The position numbers and the translations under genes were made by a program. A stretch of DNA of 64,000 bases, taken from positions 1,075,637 to 1,139,636 of the forward strand of contig CM022668.1 of the NCBI GenBank assembly GCA_012295275.1. Reading direction: 5' to 3'. Positions 11,801-24,512 of the stretch are shown here, piece after piece; position 1 is the stretch's first letter; the number at the start of each line of letters is the position of its first letter. Source of the DNA: Chrysomallon squamiferum (lineage: Eukaryota > Mollusca > Gastropoda > Neomphalida > Peltospiridae). The notes under the pieces are model-generated. The model was not told the origin of the DNA. It worked only from the letters and a program-made list of their open reading frames with translations, and ran no database searches.

Positions 11801-13270
11801 TCAAACCAGTAATAAATAAATAAAATAAAATAAAATAAAATGAAGTGAAATAATTTCTACAAGTTAACTGTTAGTAGTGTAACCCGCCCCTCTACCCTGC
11901 CTGTTTCTTGGTAATGTCACTGAGATCAGGTGTAAAATCAATTATGTACAGTAGTCTACTTTGTAGCAAACTTTTTATTTCGTAAAAAACTCAAACACTA
12001 TAATGTATACTAGAAAAGGCAAAAGACACAAACCAGAAACACAGATATTTCTTATAGCTATCAAAACGTATCACAGATTTATCGTTACTGCACTTTATCA
12101 GCGTGGTAGACCAGTCTATGTTATGAAGCAGACAGCACGTGTGAACAAACCCGATCTAAAGCTGCTTACGTCCCCTGCGTCCCGTGTGTAAACATTTCTG
12201 TTTGTCTTTCTGTTTTAATTCCCATCATTTTCTTGTTGTATTTATGGGTTACGGATGTATATGCAATCATGGCAGTTCGTGACATGTCAAAAATAAAAAA
12301 AATATAATAATAAAAAAAAGAAAGAAGAAATAATATTTACTGTCAATTCAGTATGTTTTCAAGTCTCCCCTTTGTTTCACTAAGTTGTAAATGCAAGTAG
12401 TAACTTTGTACACTTAAAAAAACAAAAAACAAAACAAAAAACAATCACATTTATATTCCGAATCACATAACTAATAATAAAAAATTAACAAATAACTCGT
12501 TCTCATAACAGTGAAGGACTTGGTCGAAAAACATTTACCGAAAATACTTGTAAAAAGGCTCCTTCAAAAGACTGTAAAAATCTGGACTGTAAAACGTTGC
12601 CAAAGGAATCAAATAAAAGTGAAGGTTTTTAGCAAGTAGAATATTATGTCTATTCAGTATTGCTGTATTTATTTATGTTAATGCGATTTTATACCGCCAG
12701 AGAAGCCTTTTAAATCATCTGAGAAACTAGACTTTATTTCACTTTTATGTTTATCAATTGTTTCTTTTTCTATTATTTAACGTAATGGATCCATGTGGTC
12801 ATACCACTACTGTCTCATAATTATTATGATTGAAAATATTTTACATGCAAATTTTGTTTTTATTTTTATTGATTTACTGCGTATCAACAGTAATGATGAT
12901 GAATTATATAGAAATGGCCAGTTTTTAAAAAGCAATCGATGCATAATATATGTGTATGTGTATGTGTGTGTACGTGATGTGTGTGTGTGTGTGTTCGATA
13001 TTGATATAAAAAATCATCGCTCTGTTAAATTTTAACATTGATTTTCTGTACAGCACCTATTATACACCGTATACTGTGTGAACTTTGTTGCATATTTAAA
13101 ACAAAAAGTGTTTAGAAAATATTGATTACTTTTCGGGTACATTTATTTGCCGTACTCGTAAATTTTGCAATCTCAAAATATTCCTGACAACGAAATAGCA
13201 AGATTTCCAGTCTTTATTTACAAAATAAATAAATAAAAACATTTATAAAATGAAATAAAAAGAGATAAAT

Positions 13271-13273
<3 letters not shown>

Positions 13274-13323
<50 letters not shown>
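13274..13323. repeat. (CA)n microsatellite
   Basis: About 24 CA units, 460 bp upstream of the DNAJB11 start codon. Confidence 0.95.
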
Positions 13324-13325
<2 letters not shown>

Positions 13326-13768
13326 TCAACAGAACCAGTTTCAAAAATATGTTTAGATCATTAATCAGTTTAGATCATTAATTTTCTCCAGTGTGTTAAA
13401 ATAATATTTATAATAAACATATAACGAATTCACAGAAGAATATATTCGAGTCATTCTAAATTTGCGTTTCTATTTATATGAATTTCAAAATCCTTAACAT
13501 CGTAAATGATTCATCTTTGTCAGTGTGTTATACCATATGATAGTATTATTATTATTCTTTTAATCGTTATGTTCAACTTACATTAAACCCCACTGATATG
13601 AAGTTCTTAAATTAATTAATTATTAATCAAAATATCTGTACTGTCTCATTTTTTTTGTTTAAAGAAATAAATCTGTAAACGCCGGTTTTAAAATGATGGG
13701 CGATGTTAAAGATTTCGGTATATTCCGTTTGTCTTCGTTAAATCAGTGTATATTTAGTCGGGCCGGAA

Positions 13769-13777
13769 ACCGGAAGT
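13769..13777 (+). promoter_or_regulatory. ETS-type promoter motif of DNAJB11
   Basis: ACCGGAAGT lies 9 bases before the ATG in a small GC-richer patch (ggccggaaaccgg). It is the classical ETS/GABP core, common close to the start sites of TATA-less housekeeping genes. No TATA box is seen. I did not find a full ER-stress element (CCAAT-N9-CCACG), which would have been expected for an unfolded-protein-response target. Confidence 0.4.
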
Positions 13778-13785
13778 TTATTAAA

Positions 13786-16700
13786 ATGGCGTCGCCGGTG
13801 ATCTGGTATCTCTTCGCAGCAAATGTCTTCGTGATTTTTGTTCAAGTACTTGGCGGGTATTAACTCAAATTAATTTCGATGAATTGAATTTTTCTTTAAA
13901 TATCATTTGTTTGGATGTAGTATATTTTGGGGTTGCTTTTATGTTTGTTACATACATCTTTTCATGTTAACTGAATGCATTCCCTCTTTTGATGTCGTGG
14001 TAATCTGTCATTGGTCAGCATTTTAACTTAATGGTTTTCATAATTTAACTAAAACATTAACAAAATGTACATTTTTAATGTATGTATTTATTTATTATTT
14101 TTTAAACTGAAGAAGATTTTGCATTTGTTTAATAAATGCTTATAATTATAATATTTGTTGAAATTTATTGAATGCTACATCATCTAGTAAATAATCATAA
14201 AACTAGTAGTAGTTATGCTTTAAATTATAATAATTTTATTATAAATGATAAATTAGGTAAATGATAAAATATTTAGTATCACCAGAAGGAATACCTTAAT
14301 AGTCACCCCTAGATAAAGGAAATATGTTGCACAATAAAAGGACCAACAGCATTTTTAATTTTATTATTTACTGCTAATTTGCTATATAATATATGTATTT
14401 TATTATTATTATACAGCACTAAGAAATAGGTATATAACAAAATCATTTTCACAGTTAACTGTGTACATCACCAGATCTAGTGTTATAGTTAATCATGTTT
14501 AAAATTTCTGGAATAAAAAATCTTTTTAATAACTTAGCACACATATTTCCTCATTGATATAGACTTTTTCTTTTTACTGTTCTAGAAGTATTTTTAAAAA
14601 CTCTGATGAAAAATAATTACATGTAATCAGTTAGTTGAAAATCAAACACCTAGTGTCATTCACTTCAAGAAATAGTTCTGTTGTAAGTCAGGTGTATTTG
14701 TGTAAAAATGTTATCAAAATCCGACTCTTGCACTATTATTATAGATCTGCCAAAATCATCTGATTTTTCCCATATGGGTCATAAACAATCCATTATGACT
14801 GTCTGCTTCATGATCAAATACTGCAGTTTGATTGGACGTTTGTTTTATTCTACATCAGTAGATTAAATGTTTACATATTTGTACAAAAATAATTACCTGT
14901 AACTTTAGGTAACTTAGAATCTGAATTATTCTGAAAATTCACTTTTATTCAGTATTTCTGAACAAAGTTTTCTTTGGTTAGAGAATTAATTTTGCTTTGA
15001 AAAGTGTATTTATCAGTACTCTGGCAATCTGAAAAGTACATATGGTTGAGGACAAGAGATGTAAATTCTTGAAGCCAATCAGTGGGCTTGAAATCAGTTT
15101 CAGAACTAAATCCTAGTGAAATGAATCAAATTACGTCAGTTTCTGCTTACTTGTAGCATTTTCAATTTAAAACTTCTTTTAATTTTTTTCTTTTTTTCTT
15201 AGCTAATTATTTAGTTATCATTATAATACACTGTGAAATAGTATTGAATATGGGAAATAATTTTTTGAAATAAAATTGCAGACGAGATTTCTACAAAATT
15301 CTTGGCGTACCCAAATCAGCATCAACAAATCAGATTAAAAAAGCATACAGAAAACTGGCAAGAGAGTTACATCCAGACAAAAACCAAGATGACCCAGATG
15401 CAGAACAACAGTTTCAAGATCTCGGTGCAGCATATGAGGTATTTCAAACTATCATTATTTCACTGCTTCAGGAAAATCCTACATTCTATTTATTTATGTA
15501 CAGAGTTCTTAAAGTATTGAAATATAATTAATAATTAAAAAAAAAATTCTGTAAATCATAATGGTATTTTAAGTAATAATAATAAGAATTTGAAATGTAG
15601 GCCAAAAACAAACTAATATTAAAGTCAAATTCAAATGATTAAAACCTGCGAAATAGCAATGACAAATTACCTCCCTTGAAATTGCTTTGATAAACAAAAA
15701 TGCAAGTACTTTTTTAACATCTGGAGCTAGAAATATATATATATAATTCCTTTGCTATTCATGTATCACTTCATGCTATTATTTTCAAGGTAAGTCCATT
15801 AAAACACATACTTAGGTTTTTCCACAAACCATTCCCACTTGGTTAGCAAAAACATGGACCAAAGTTCTTAACATGGACCACAAAGTGTTCTGTGATTTTG
15901 CTGTGATATCATCAGCATAATCTCTGTTTCCATTAATATATAGAAATTAAACTTTATCGGGGAAATTTTCAAGTTTAAGGTTTCCAAAATAAATTTTGCT
16001 TGATTTAAGAAAGAAAAATATTGTTTTGGAGGGAAAACTCATGAGTTGGGGTACTGGTAAGTTGAGGTACATATATATAATTTTTTTTTTTTTTTTTTCC
16101 CTCTATAATAACCTAATGTGTAAAAATCAGTTACATTTATATACAAACGTTAGCAGCTGCATGCAAGGTTTGAATCAGTTGATATTTCTTCCTTGCTCAC
16201 CATGTATTGTGTACCACATAAAGAGCAACATTTCCTCTTTCCAGTGCAGTGTTTGTTTTTGTTTGAAAGTGTGCAATTTTTTGTGTCATCCCTTCTGTGA
16301 GGAAATACACACAGCTTCCTTTCTGCCAGATGTTTCTTATTTTAAGCCTTCTTCTGTCATCTGGGAAACAGTGAGATGGCAGAAATGAAGCTGTGTGTAT
16401 TTCCTCGCAGAAGGGATGACACAAAAAATTGCACACTTTCAAACAAAAACAAACACTGCACTGGAAAGAGGAAATGTTGCTCTTTATGTGGTACACAATA
16501 CATGGTGAGCCGGGAAGAGATATCAACTGATTCAAACCTTGCATGCAGCTGCTAACGTTTGTATATAAATGTAACTGATTTTTACACATTAGGTTATTAT
16601 AGAGGGAAAAAAAAAAAAAAATAATTATATATATATACCTTGACTTACCAGTGCCCCAACTCATGAGTTTTTTTAGTTATGAGCAGTTGCCTGGTCGATT

Positions 16701-19700
16701 TTTTGGTTCTGTTTTGCTGTGTTTGCATTTTGTGCAGCAGTATTTTGCCAAATTTCTTTTTTGTGGTCATGGATCCTAAGAAAGTGATACAGGGTTGAGA
16801 AGAAGAAGCGGATGATGTCCATTGAATTAAAGCTTGAATTCATAGAAAAACATGAGCAAGGTGTGCATGTAGTAAACTTGGCTAGGCAGTACGAGCGTGC
16901 TCCTTCTGTAACATACTGAAGCAGAAGGAATCAATAAAGGCTGTAATTCCAGCTAAAGGTGTTAAAATAATTCGATCTCCAAGATAAATACACTTTACAA
17001 AATCCAAATTATTTCTTTACATTCTTTTATTTTGTTTTTTTTTTACAATATTTGTCATTTATAAATACATTTTTCTTATTTAAAAACATGTTACAAAAAA
17101 AAGAAGGTAAAAAAGGGTTTATTTTTGGGGGGACTGGAACGGATTAATGGTATTTCAATTAATTTCAGTTGGGAAAATTGATTTGATGTACGAGCAAACT
17201 GAGATATGAGCCTGGTCATGGAATGAATTAAATTTGTAATTCAAGCTACCACTGTATATATATATATGTACATAAGAAAAACACTAACATATAGAAAGGT
17301 ACCTACTTATTTAATTTAATTTTTTTTTTTTTTAAATTTCAAGGTATTATCAGACAGTGAGAAAAGAAAGATTTATGATAAACATGGAGAAGAAGGTTTG
17401 AAGAAAGGTGACATGTCAGGAGATCCTTTCTCCAGGTGAAAAATCTTTATTTTAATTACTCAAATTTATTCATCCAACTTTATAGAAATAATAATGGCAT
17501 CATAATCAGAGTTGTCAAATTAAAATAAGACTTATTTTTAGAGGTTTTTTTTGACTATAGAACTGTTTTGGGGAAAACAATTAATTGTGTGTTTATTTCA
17601 GTTTCTTTGGTGATTTTGGTTTTAATTTTGGATTTGGTGGCGGGGAGAAGAGTGATGAAGTGCCCAGAGGAGGAGACATTGTTTTGGATCTTTATGTTAC
17701 ACTTGAGGAACTCTACATAGGAAATTTTGTTGAGGTGATTTTATAAAATTACTTTGTAATGAAAACTTTCTATTTGATTTGGTAAGTTGAGTTCAATTAC
17801 AGTTAATCTGCTTTTCAGAATTCAAATACAGTCGTAGTACTGTCCTAAAAATCTCAGTCAAACTGTTTTTCAGTGTCCAAAAATGCCAACAGTTTTTGTG
17901 GAGCGTCTCTAAAAATTATTAATATTTAAACATTTGAATGAGTATATTTAAAAAGTATTTTTTTTTTAATGGCATGACAAATTGTTTTTTTTATTGTAGT
18001 TTTAATGTTATTGTATTTGGTAAACTTATTTTAGTCTCAAAGTGGAACACAATTGAAAGGACATACTGAGGAGTGATTCTGCTATCTGTTATTTTGAGAT
18101 AAAGCATGCTTGAGCTATAATTAGTAATATACATTTAAAATATTAAAAAAAAAAAGGTATATCTATGTAAATATTGTATTAGTGTATAATAAAGTCAGTT
18201 TGTTCAATCAAGGTTGTTCGTTACAAACCTGTGGCTGTAGCAGCTAAAGGAACAAGGAAGTGTAACTGTCGTATGGAGATGGTCACTCAGCAGCTTGGTC
18301 CAGGCAGGTTTCAGATGATGCAGCAGCAAGTCTGTGATGAATGTCCTAATGTCAAGTGAGTTGTGAAATGTTTTTATGTCAATGTTTTTTTTCGGTGGGA
18401 GGGGTATTTTGAAACTGGTATTATATAAATGCTGAATGTTGAAAATGATTTAAGTTTTCATTTGAAGTAAAGACAGCCTGTACTGTCTCTTTGTTATGAT
18501 TTATTTCCCCTGAATATTAACGAAACAAACGGCTTCAAGTAAATATAGTAAGATATATATTCTACTTGAATTTTGTATAGTCTGGATCTTGGAGTAGACT
18601 TTTTACCATATATTATCTCAACAGCTGTGTTATGTTTTATTTCTCATTAATTAAGACATATAACCTAATTAAAATATTGACTCCTATATTTTCTGTTTTA
18701 GATTAGTTCCTGAAGAAAAACTCTTAGAGATAGAAATAGAAGCTGGCATGAGAGATGGACAAGAATATCCTTTTGTAGCAGAAGGTTTGTTATAATTAAT
18801 TTGATGTTTAAAAACAAAATATTAACATGTTTTTTTTTTTCTTTTTTTTTTTAAAGAATTTACTCTACGTTAAGAAACATTATTAATGAACATGTTTGAC
18901 AAAATTCAGTTTGTTTTATTAAACACGGTAATAAAACAATCTATTTCTTCTAGATCCTTAAATTACAAATTAATTTCCTGTTAAAATTTGTTTCACTATG
19001 TTTATAAAAAAAACAACATTTAAAATATTAGGTATCTGATTTTTAGTTTGTTCTTTTACTGAAAAATCTTTTTTAAAACTTAGTATATGAATACAAACTG
19101 TCTTTTAGTAATTTTTGTTTCTAATATTTACTTCTACAATATACAGCTTTTTTACTATTAGTTCTTTAAACTTAGATAATTATTTTTGTTCATATGTCAT
19201 TTCACTTTCCACTTAGTTGCAGTATTGACATTAATTTGTTTGATTTATTAGGAGAACCACATATTGATGGAGAACCAGGAGATCTGAGGTTTAGAATTAA
19301 ACAGATAAAGTAAGTTTCTTTGTTGATTAAAGCAAATATTAAATACTTTATTATATTTTCTAATTTAGGTACTGATGTAGTGTAAACAAGTATAATAAAA
19401 ATTGTAAAATATAATTTATATAAATTTTTTCAGACACCCTCGTTTTGAAAGACGTGGTGATGATCTTTACACGAATGTAACAATACCTTTACAAGATGCA
19501 CTGACAGGCTTTGAAATGGACATAAAGCATTTAGATGATCATAAGGTACAGATTATTATATTTTAAAAACAATATTTAAGCTCTTATAAACATTTAATAC
19601 CGATACGAAGTTCATTAGACTTAATGTAGGAAAAGCTTTATTTTAGATTATTCAGTTTCAAGTGTAAATATTTTTTTGACTTGTACGAAATATTTTTAAC

Positions 19701-21465
19701 AATATAGTATTTAATCTTTTACTATGTCAATTTAAATGTAATCTGTGGTTTATTGAGCATAACTGAAATTTACAAAATACCTCAAACTGTTTTTATATAT
19801 TTAAAAAAAAAGAAAAAAAGTACCGTATATACTTGTGTATAAGTCGAATTTTTGGGAGACTATATTAAGGTAATATTTTGGGGGTCAGCTTATACATAGG
19901 TAATGCTTTTGTAGCTGTTGCTGAAGAGTCGCCATTTTGACTATTTTTTGCTACGGGATGCATCTAAAATAATCGCGGTCTTTCAGCTTTTGAAAAATTA
20001 AATAACAAAACCAAATATGAATGTAAAACATGTTATTCTTCCGTTTAATGACATAAAAATACATTTTAAAGCAAGAAAACCGTCAGTACGGCGTTATGCC
20101 TTACAGCATCTTGCAATGATCTAGGAATGCAGACTTCTCTGCCAAATTGCACTAAATATCGGTCCTAATTTCATAAACAAAACTCACTTGTTTAATTTTA
20201 AAGAATTTGGTGAAATAATATTGCAATCGTCATTAATATCCACTACCGACAAATTTTGTAAATCATAGAACGGCTAAATATAACGGTAAGTTAGGTCTCC
20301 ATGTTAGACCTATTACATTAAAGAGATACTATTTATGATACATTTAGGCTATAGCTCGTGTAATACATGCATTTACGTTATTATGGTATGTTCATGCAAG
20401 TTATGTTACAGTAGGCGTACAACGTAGGCCTTCGTGGCACTGTCACACTGGTCTAAAAATAGTGACGGTGCCTGGAATCTACAGTCGACGTATACACAAG
20501 TAATACCTAAAATGACGCAATTTTTGGTCTTAAAATACACATCGACTTATACATAAGGTCGCCTTGTACACAAGTATATACGGTAATAAATAACAAATAT
20601 ATTATTTCTAGTACTAACATGGTTTAAATTATGTTGTTTTGATGTAACATTTGATTTCAGTATTTAAATTTTGCATGTTTGATTATCTCTAAATGGTTCC
20701 ACCAGTAATTAACCTGTTTATGACTAGGTTCACATAGTAAGAGATAAGATCACCTGGCCAGGTGCTCGAATGAGGAAAAGCAATGAAGGGATGCCCAACT
20801 ATGAAAATAATAATGTCAGAGGCTCCCTTTACATTACATTTGATATTGACTTTCCTAAAGGCAGCCTTTCAGAAGAAGCTAAAAAAGGTATTTAATTATG
20901 TTGTATTAGTAATAAGAATAAATAGAGTAGATAGGGTTTTTTTTTATACTTCCAGATATTGATTTGTTATTATTATTATTATTTCACATATCAGTAAATG
21001 TAATAAACAAACTGCATTTAACAGACACAAATTAATACACTTTAAAGCAGAGTCTTTTGGATTTTAATTAATCCACTTAAAATTCTTGCATTTCTGCTGC
21101 TTTGAGACGTGCTAATGAATGAAAAGCACAGCAAGCTGAAACAGATGATCACCGAGTGGAGAGAGTCAGCTGAACTGGTGTGTGACCAGCGGCACAAACT
21201 GAAAGTCAGTTTTGTCAGAACCACATTACTGGTTTGATACAAGTAATGGAAAAGAAAGGAATAAACATGAAAAAAAAAATTGCAAGCCATCTAAATACGT
21301 ATATTTTAAATATCACTAAAGAAACATTTTGCATATAAATAAATGTGTTTGTGTGTATGTATATATATATATAATTTTAGTTTTTTGGTTTTTTGTTTAG
21401 GTGTGAGAGAAATACTGAAAATGGAATCAAAAAGAAATGTATATAATGGACTTCAGGGATATTGA
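13786..21465 (+). CDS. DNAJB11: DnaJ homolog subfamily B member 11 (ERdj3), complete
   Basis: An ER-lumen J-domain co-chaperone that delivers unfolded clients to the Hsp70 BiP and stimulates its ATPase. Ten coding exons: 13786-13856, 15282-15438, 17344-17435, 17602-17734, 18213-18355, 18702-18784, 19252-19309, 19434-19545, 20728-20887 and 21401-21465. They total 1074 bases, or 357 residues plus TGA, about the length of the human protein. Residues 1-23 form a signal peptide. The J domain starts at GRDFYKILG with the catalytic HPD at 54-56. A Gly/Phe linker ([15 protein letters not shown], from 107) follows. The substrate-binding part carries CNC (168, 170) and CDEC (192, 195), the two cysteine pairs typical of ERdj3. 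NVT at 260-262 is a likely N-glycosylation site. The end, VYNGLQGY, is the family C-terminus; as in other ERdj3 proteins there is no KDEL. All introns are GT/AG and every junction is phase-consistent. Confidence 0.97.
13857..15281 (+). other. DNAJB11 intron 1
   Basis: From GTATTA to TTGCAG, separating signal peptide from J domain (interrupted Gly codon, phase 2). AT-rich, with no repeat or exon that I can recognise. Confidence 0.9.
16034..16671. repeat. Near-perfect inverted repeat (foldback), arms about 297 bp, 45 bp spacer
   Basis: The left arm 16034-16330 is the reverse complement of the right arm 16376-16671 at roughly 95% or better, with about ten differences and a length change in the poly-T part. 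It lies in DNAJB11 intron 2 and would be transcribed as a long double-stranded hairpin. The outermost ~35 bp of both arms (CTCATGAGTTGGGG, then GTAAGT and AGGTA) resemble the end of the adjacent pogo/Tigger relic, so the structure looks like an inverted duplication of that element's end and its flank. It creates mirror-image open frames of 130 (+) and 155 (-) codons, neither of which is a gene. Confidence 0.93.
16637..17254 (+). mobile_element. Degenerate pogo/Tigger-family DNA transposon
   Basis: Left end near 16637-16700 (CTTGACTTACCAGTGCCCC, then CTCATGAG and TTATGAGCAG). The right end reads in reverse CAGTGGTAGCTTGAATTAC, the CAGTGGTA start typical of Tigger termini, next to TA, the usual target for this superfamily. 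Inside, from 16769, a decayed start of a CENP-B-like transposase can be read: MDPKKV, a frameshift, then [17 protein letters not shown] and [11 protein letters not shown], another shift, then LKQKESIKA and AKGVKII. This is the N-terminal helix-turn-helix only; the DDE catalytic part is deleted. Dead, non-autonomous, and in the same orientation as the host gene. Confidence 0.82.
16769..16986 (+). pseudogene. Tigger-like transposase fragment (N-terminal DNA-binding part)
   Basis: Starts with ATG and MDPKKV, and is broken by at least two frame changes and in-frame stops. The order of motifs ([42 protein letters not shown] after a shift) follows the HTH region of pogo/Tigger transposases. No catalytic DDE region follows before the right end at 17254. 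Confidence 0.78.
19821..20585. mobile_element. Non-autonomous DNA transposon (MITE-like) with terminal inverted repeats
   Basis: In DNAJB11 intron 8 (19546-20727). It begins TACCGTATATACTTGTGTAT and ends with the complementary GTATATACGGTA; the first 23 bases of the two termini differ at a single position. Next to the termini both ends carry AAGTCGA-like subterminal motifs, although at different distances. Inside, no transposase frame is visible. A TA flank or target duplication is plausible, since both ends abut TA. I recognise this kind of end (CGTATATACTCGTGTATAAGTCGA-like) as a common animal repeat, but cannot name the family with certainty. Confidence 0.85.
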
Positions 21466-21636
21466 CGACTTTTTAATGTTAGTTTTGAGAAATTGTTTTT
21501 GTCTTTGAATGTGGTGTGATAGTTGTTGATATAAAACTGAATGTATGTTGGTTGAATGTGGCTATTTTTAATCCTGAAGATGTATTTATATGTGAACATA
21601 CATGAAGATTTCCCATCACATTTGCAAAAATCACAA

Positions 21637-21642
21637 AATAAA
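21637..21642 (+). terminator. Candidate polyadenylation signal of DNAJB11
   Basis: First AATAAA after the stop, 172 bases downstream. Further AATAAA sites follow near 22917 and beyond, so longer 3' UTRs are possible. Confidence 0.5.
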
Positions 21643-23684
21643 ATTATTTGAAAGTTATTTATTTTTATCATATGTAAGTAATGTTTTTAAAAAATCTGTT
21701 AATTTTGTTTTGTTTTGTTTTGTTTTTTAATATGATATAATGACATATGACTTAGCTTATTATATTAATACATAATCCATTATTACATTAAAATTATTTA
21801 GAGGATACTTGTGTAACAGTTTGCACAGAATGTTGATATTGACTAGAAAACTAGACAATCTAACAGCATTTTAAATAATCTGTTTTAGAAACCATCTTAG
21901 GTTTTTCTGTTGATGGATAATAAGAAAATGTACTTTATTTATAGTGAAGAAAGTATACCATTTTATTATTATTATTTCATTTCCACCTTTATACTTGGTT
22001 AAAGTAACAGTGATAGACTGCAATTAACTAGTATTACTGGTAGGAGCATGTTACATCAGTGAAGGCATACAGTGGTATATTAAAAATAAGAAAATAGTTC
22101 TGTAGGTCTGCACAAATATCGTTTAAGAAATTTCACTTATGTAAAACTGTTTCTAAAATTCTGTAGTAGTTGTAAATTATGCAAATCACAAGGTTTTATA
22201 GGGAAATGCACTTTTAAAATTTTGGGTGGAAGAATTTACAATTTGGGATTTTTCATTCACCATAAATATGTACATATATTCATGTATATCTGATCATAAC
22301 ATCATAGCTTTTACAAATACAAAACCATTTTGTTTATTTTTTTAAATTTTGTTTAATGCAGTCCCATTTTGATACATGAGTTAATTTAATTTCTCATATT
22401 TTGAATACTTCAAATAAAATCAGGTATTGTTCATTGGATCTTAAGCTATATATAAAGAAATAACAAAATGGAAATCAGAGTTTCATAATCTCTAGTACTG
22501 CCTAGTACTATTTTGTATTTCATATGCTCAGAATGATTTTGTGTTATTTGGAACTAAACAGATATTAAAATTAAAAAAGAGATAATCAGAAATTGTGTTT
22601 TTTGTTTTCTTTTGAATGTTGATCATTTTACAAATGTGTGTGTAAATAAATATTTGGGGTAATTGTTTCCTTACAGATTAATATTTATCTTCTTACAACT
22701 GAGTGACAGTGTATATTTTACACAAAAAGGTGATGTAACTTATGTGGTGGTCTTATTAATACTATCATTCTCAGCATGTACATTTGGATTAAATGAAATA
22801 TTTCTATGTTGTTTTATGACATTTGCATCCATTTATCTCATTATATATTAAAATGATGTAATGTGTTCATAAAAATGTTTTTAGTATCATGCAACTATTT
22901 TGGAACAAATTATTAAAATAAACTTTGTATAAATTTAAAAGAAAAATTTGTCATGTTTATCATTGTTACCTGCTTTGAGGGAAGCTAGCACTGAACTTGT
23001 TAAATTAGAAAATAAATTATTTAAAAAATGTTCTTGTCTTTTATTTCTTCTTTAAATACAAATTAAAAACAAATTTTACCCTCAGTACTTTGGTTTGATC
23101 ATATAACAGTCCATTTTTCTATCTGTGATGTTGTTTAAAAACATTTTTTTTTATATCAATTGTTGAAGGTTTATTTATTATAATTATTGATATATAAAAC
23201 TGCTTATTTAATACATAAGTATATTTCACTGAAATATAATTTATTCACAAAACAAAAGATGAATTTAAGACAAGTCATAGTTTATTAAAACTTATTTAAT
23301 CATTTGAAAAAGTATATGATAAGGAAGGTTAAAAAAGTAGAATATTTTATTTAATGTTATAGAATTCAGTTTCAAACATGTTAACATTTAAAAGAAATAA
23401 GTTAAAATGTAGTCTTTGTCAGCTAATGACTAGGAAAGGAGATTAAAAGTGATGTGGGCAATTCAACATTAAATTCCCCAATTCAAGTTACAACCTGATG
23501 CATACTATTATTACTCACATTACAAATATATTCTACACGCATGTGACATATATATATATTTAAAATCTCATCATAAACTGTTTTCCCACACTGATGGTTG
23601 CAAACTAATACATGACATTAATAATTTTTTTTTTTTTTTAAACAATTAATATTTTATTGATATTTAAATTATTTATTTGTATGT

Positions 23685-23687
<3 letters not shown>

Positions 23688-23743
<56 letters not shown>
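23688..23743. repeat. (GA)n microsatellite
   Basis: About 28 GA units. Confidence 0.95.
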
Positions 23744-23746
<3 letters not shown>

Positions 23747-24434
23747 TTTTGTGCTTTCTTTTTAGCACAAATAAAAAGTTTGAGCTACTGAAGAATAATT
23801 TTATTTCAAGAATCAGAATGTAATAGTGTATAAGATATATGCTTAAACTACTGGCTAAAATTGTTTAAACAGGATGGCTAATAACTGATTATTAACAACT
23901 GTTGCTAACTGATTTGTGAAAAGTCCATGTCTGGTTTGTAAAACTGACCTCAGTTAACAAATGACAGAAACGCTGTAAATTACTCACAGAATAAAGAAAC
24001 CCAAACAGCAATATTCAGGCAGTAGCAACATGGACAGGAAGATCTGAATACCAATTCTTTGACAAAAATAATAAATAAATAGATAATGTACTGTTACGAG
24101 AACGAAGAATTATTAAATTTAAATAAGAATTTAACTGTATCCAATGCAAAATAAATGCGATGTGCGAGTTTATGTTCGAATGGTCTAAATATAATGCCTT
24201 AGATAGGCCAAGCGATTCTGTTAAACTGTAACTACATAGCCCACCTTTTGTCAAAGGAAGAAGAAAACAAAATAATAATAATCTATATACTACTATAATT
24301 GTCAAAAATAAAAACCCGAACAATTATTTTTATCCAATTTATTCATTCATCACGTGCATTCAGTGCCTGTGGGCGAGTTCATTTTGATGAAGGTAGTTTA
24401 AGAGTATTTACATTTTTAGAAGCAAAATCGAAAA

Positions 24435-24448
<14 letters not shown>

Positions 24449-24504
<56 letters not shown>
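24449..24504. repeat. (AAT)n microsatellite
   Basis: About 18 AAT units after a short AAAT run; the tyrosine- and isoleucine-rich minus-strand frames are artefacts. Confidence 0.93.

Positions 24505-24512
<8 letters not shown>

Larger units (their letters stand above)
9261..13785. other. Intergenic DNA between the receptor and DNAJB11
   Basis: No exon is supported. Short open frames (for example minus 10962-11204 and 11348-11566, plus 12003-12191) resemble nothing known to me and lack convincing splice context. The stretch contains a CAA run near 9340, an AAT run (11745-11800) and a CA run (13274-13323). Confidence 0.6.
15439..17343 (+). other. DNAJB11 intron 2
   Basis: From GAG|GTATTT to TTTCAAG|GTA (phase 0), dividing the J domain after GAAYE. 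It carries the inverted repeat and the Tigger relic described separately. Confidence 0.9.

Noticed and set aside
15996-16664. Two overlapping opposite-strand open frames of 130 and 155 codons with nearly the same peptide sequence
   Set aside because: They are the two arms of one inverted repeat read on opposite strands within a DNAJB11 intron; they contain poly-Phe from poly-T and no gene features.
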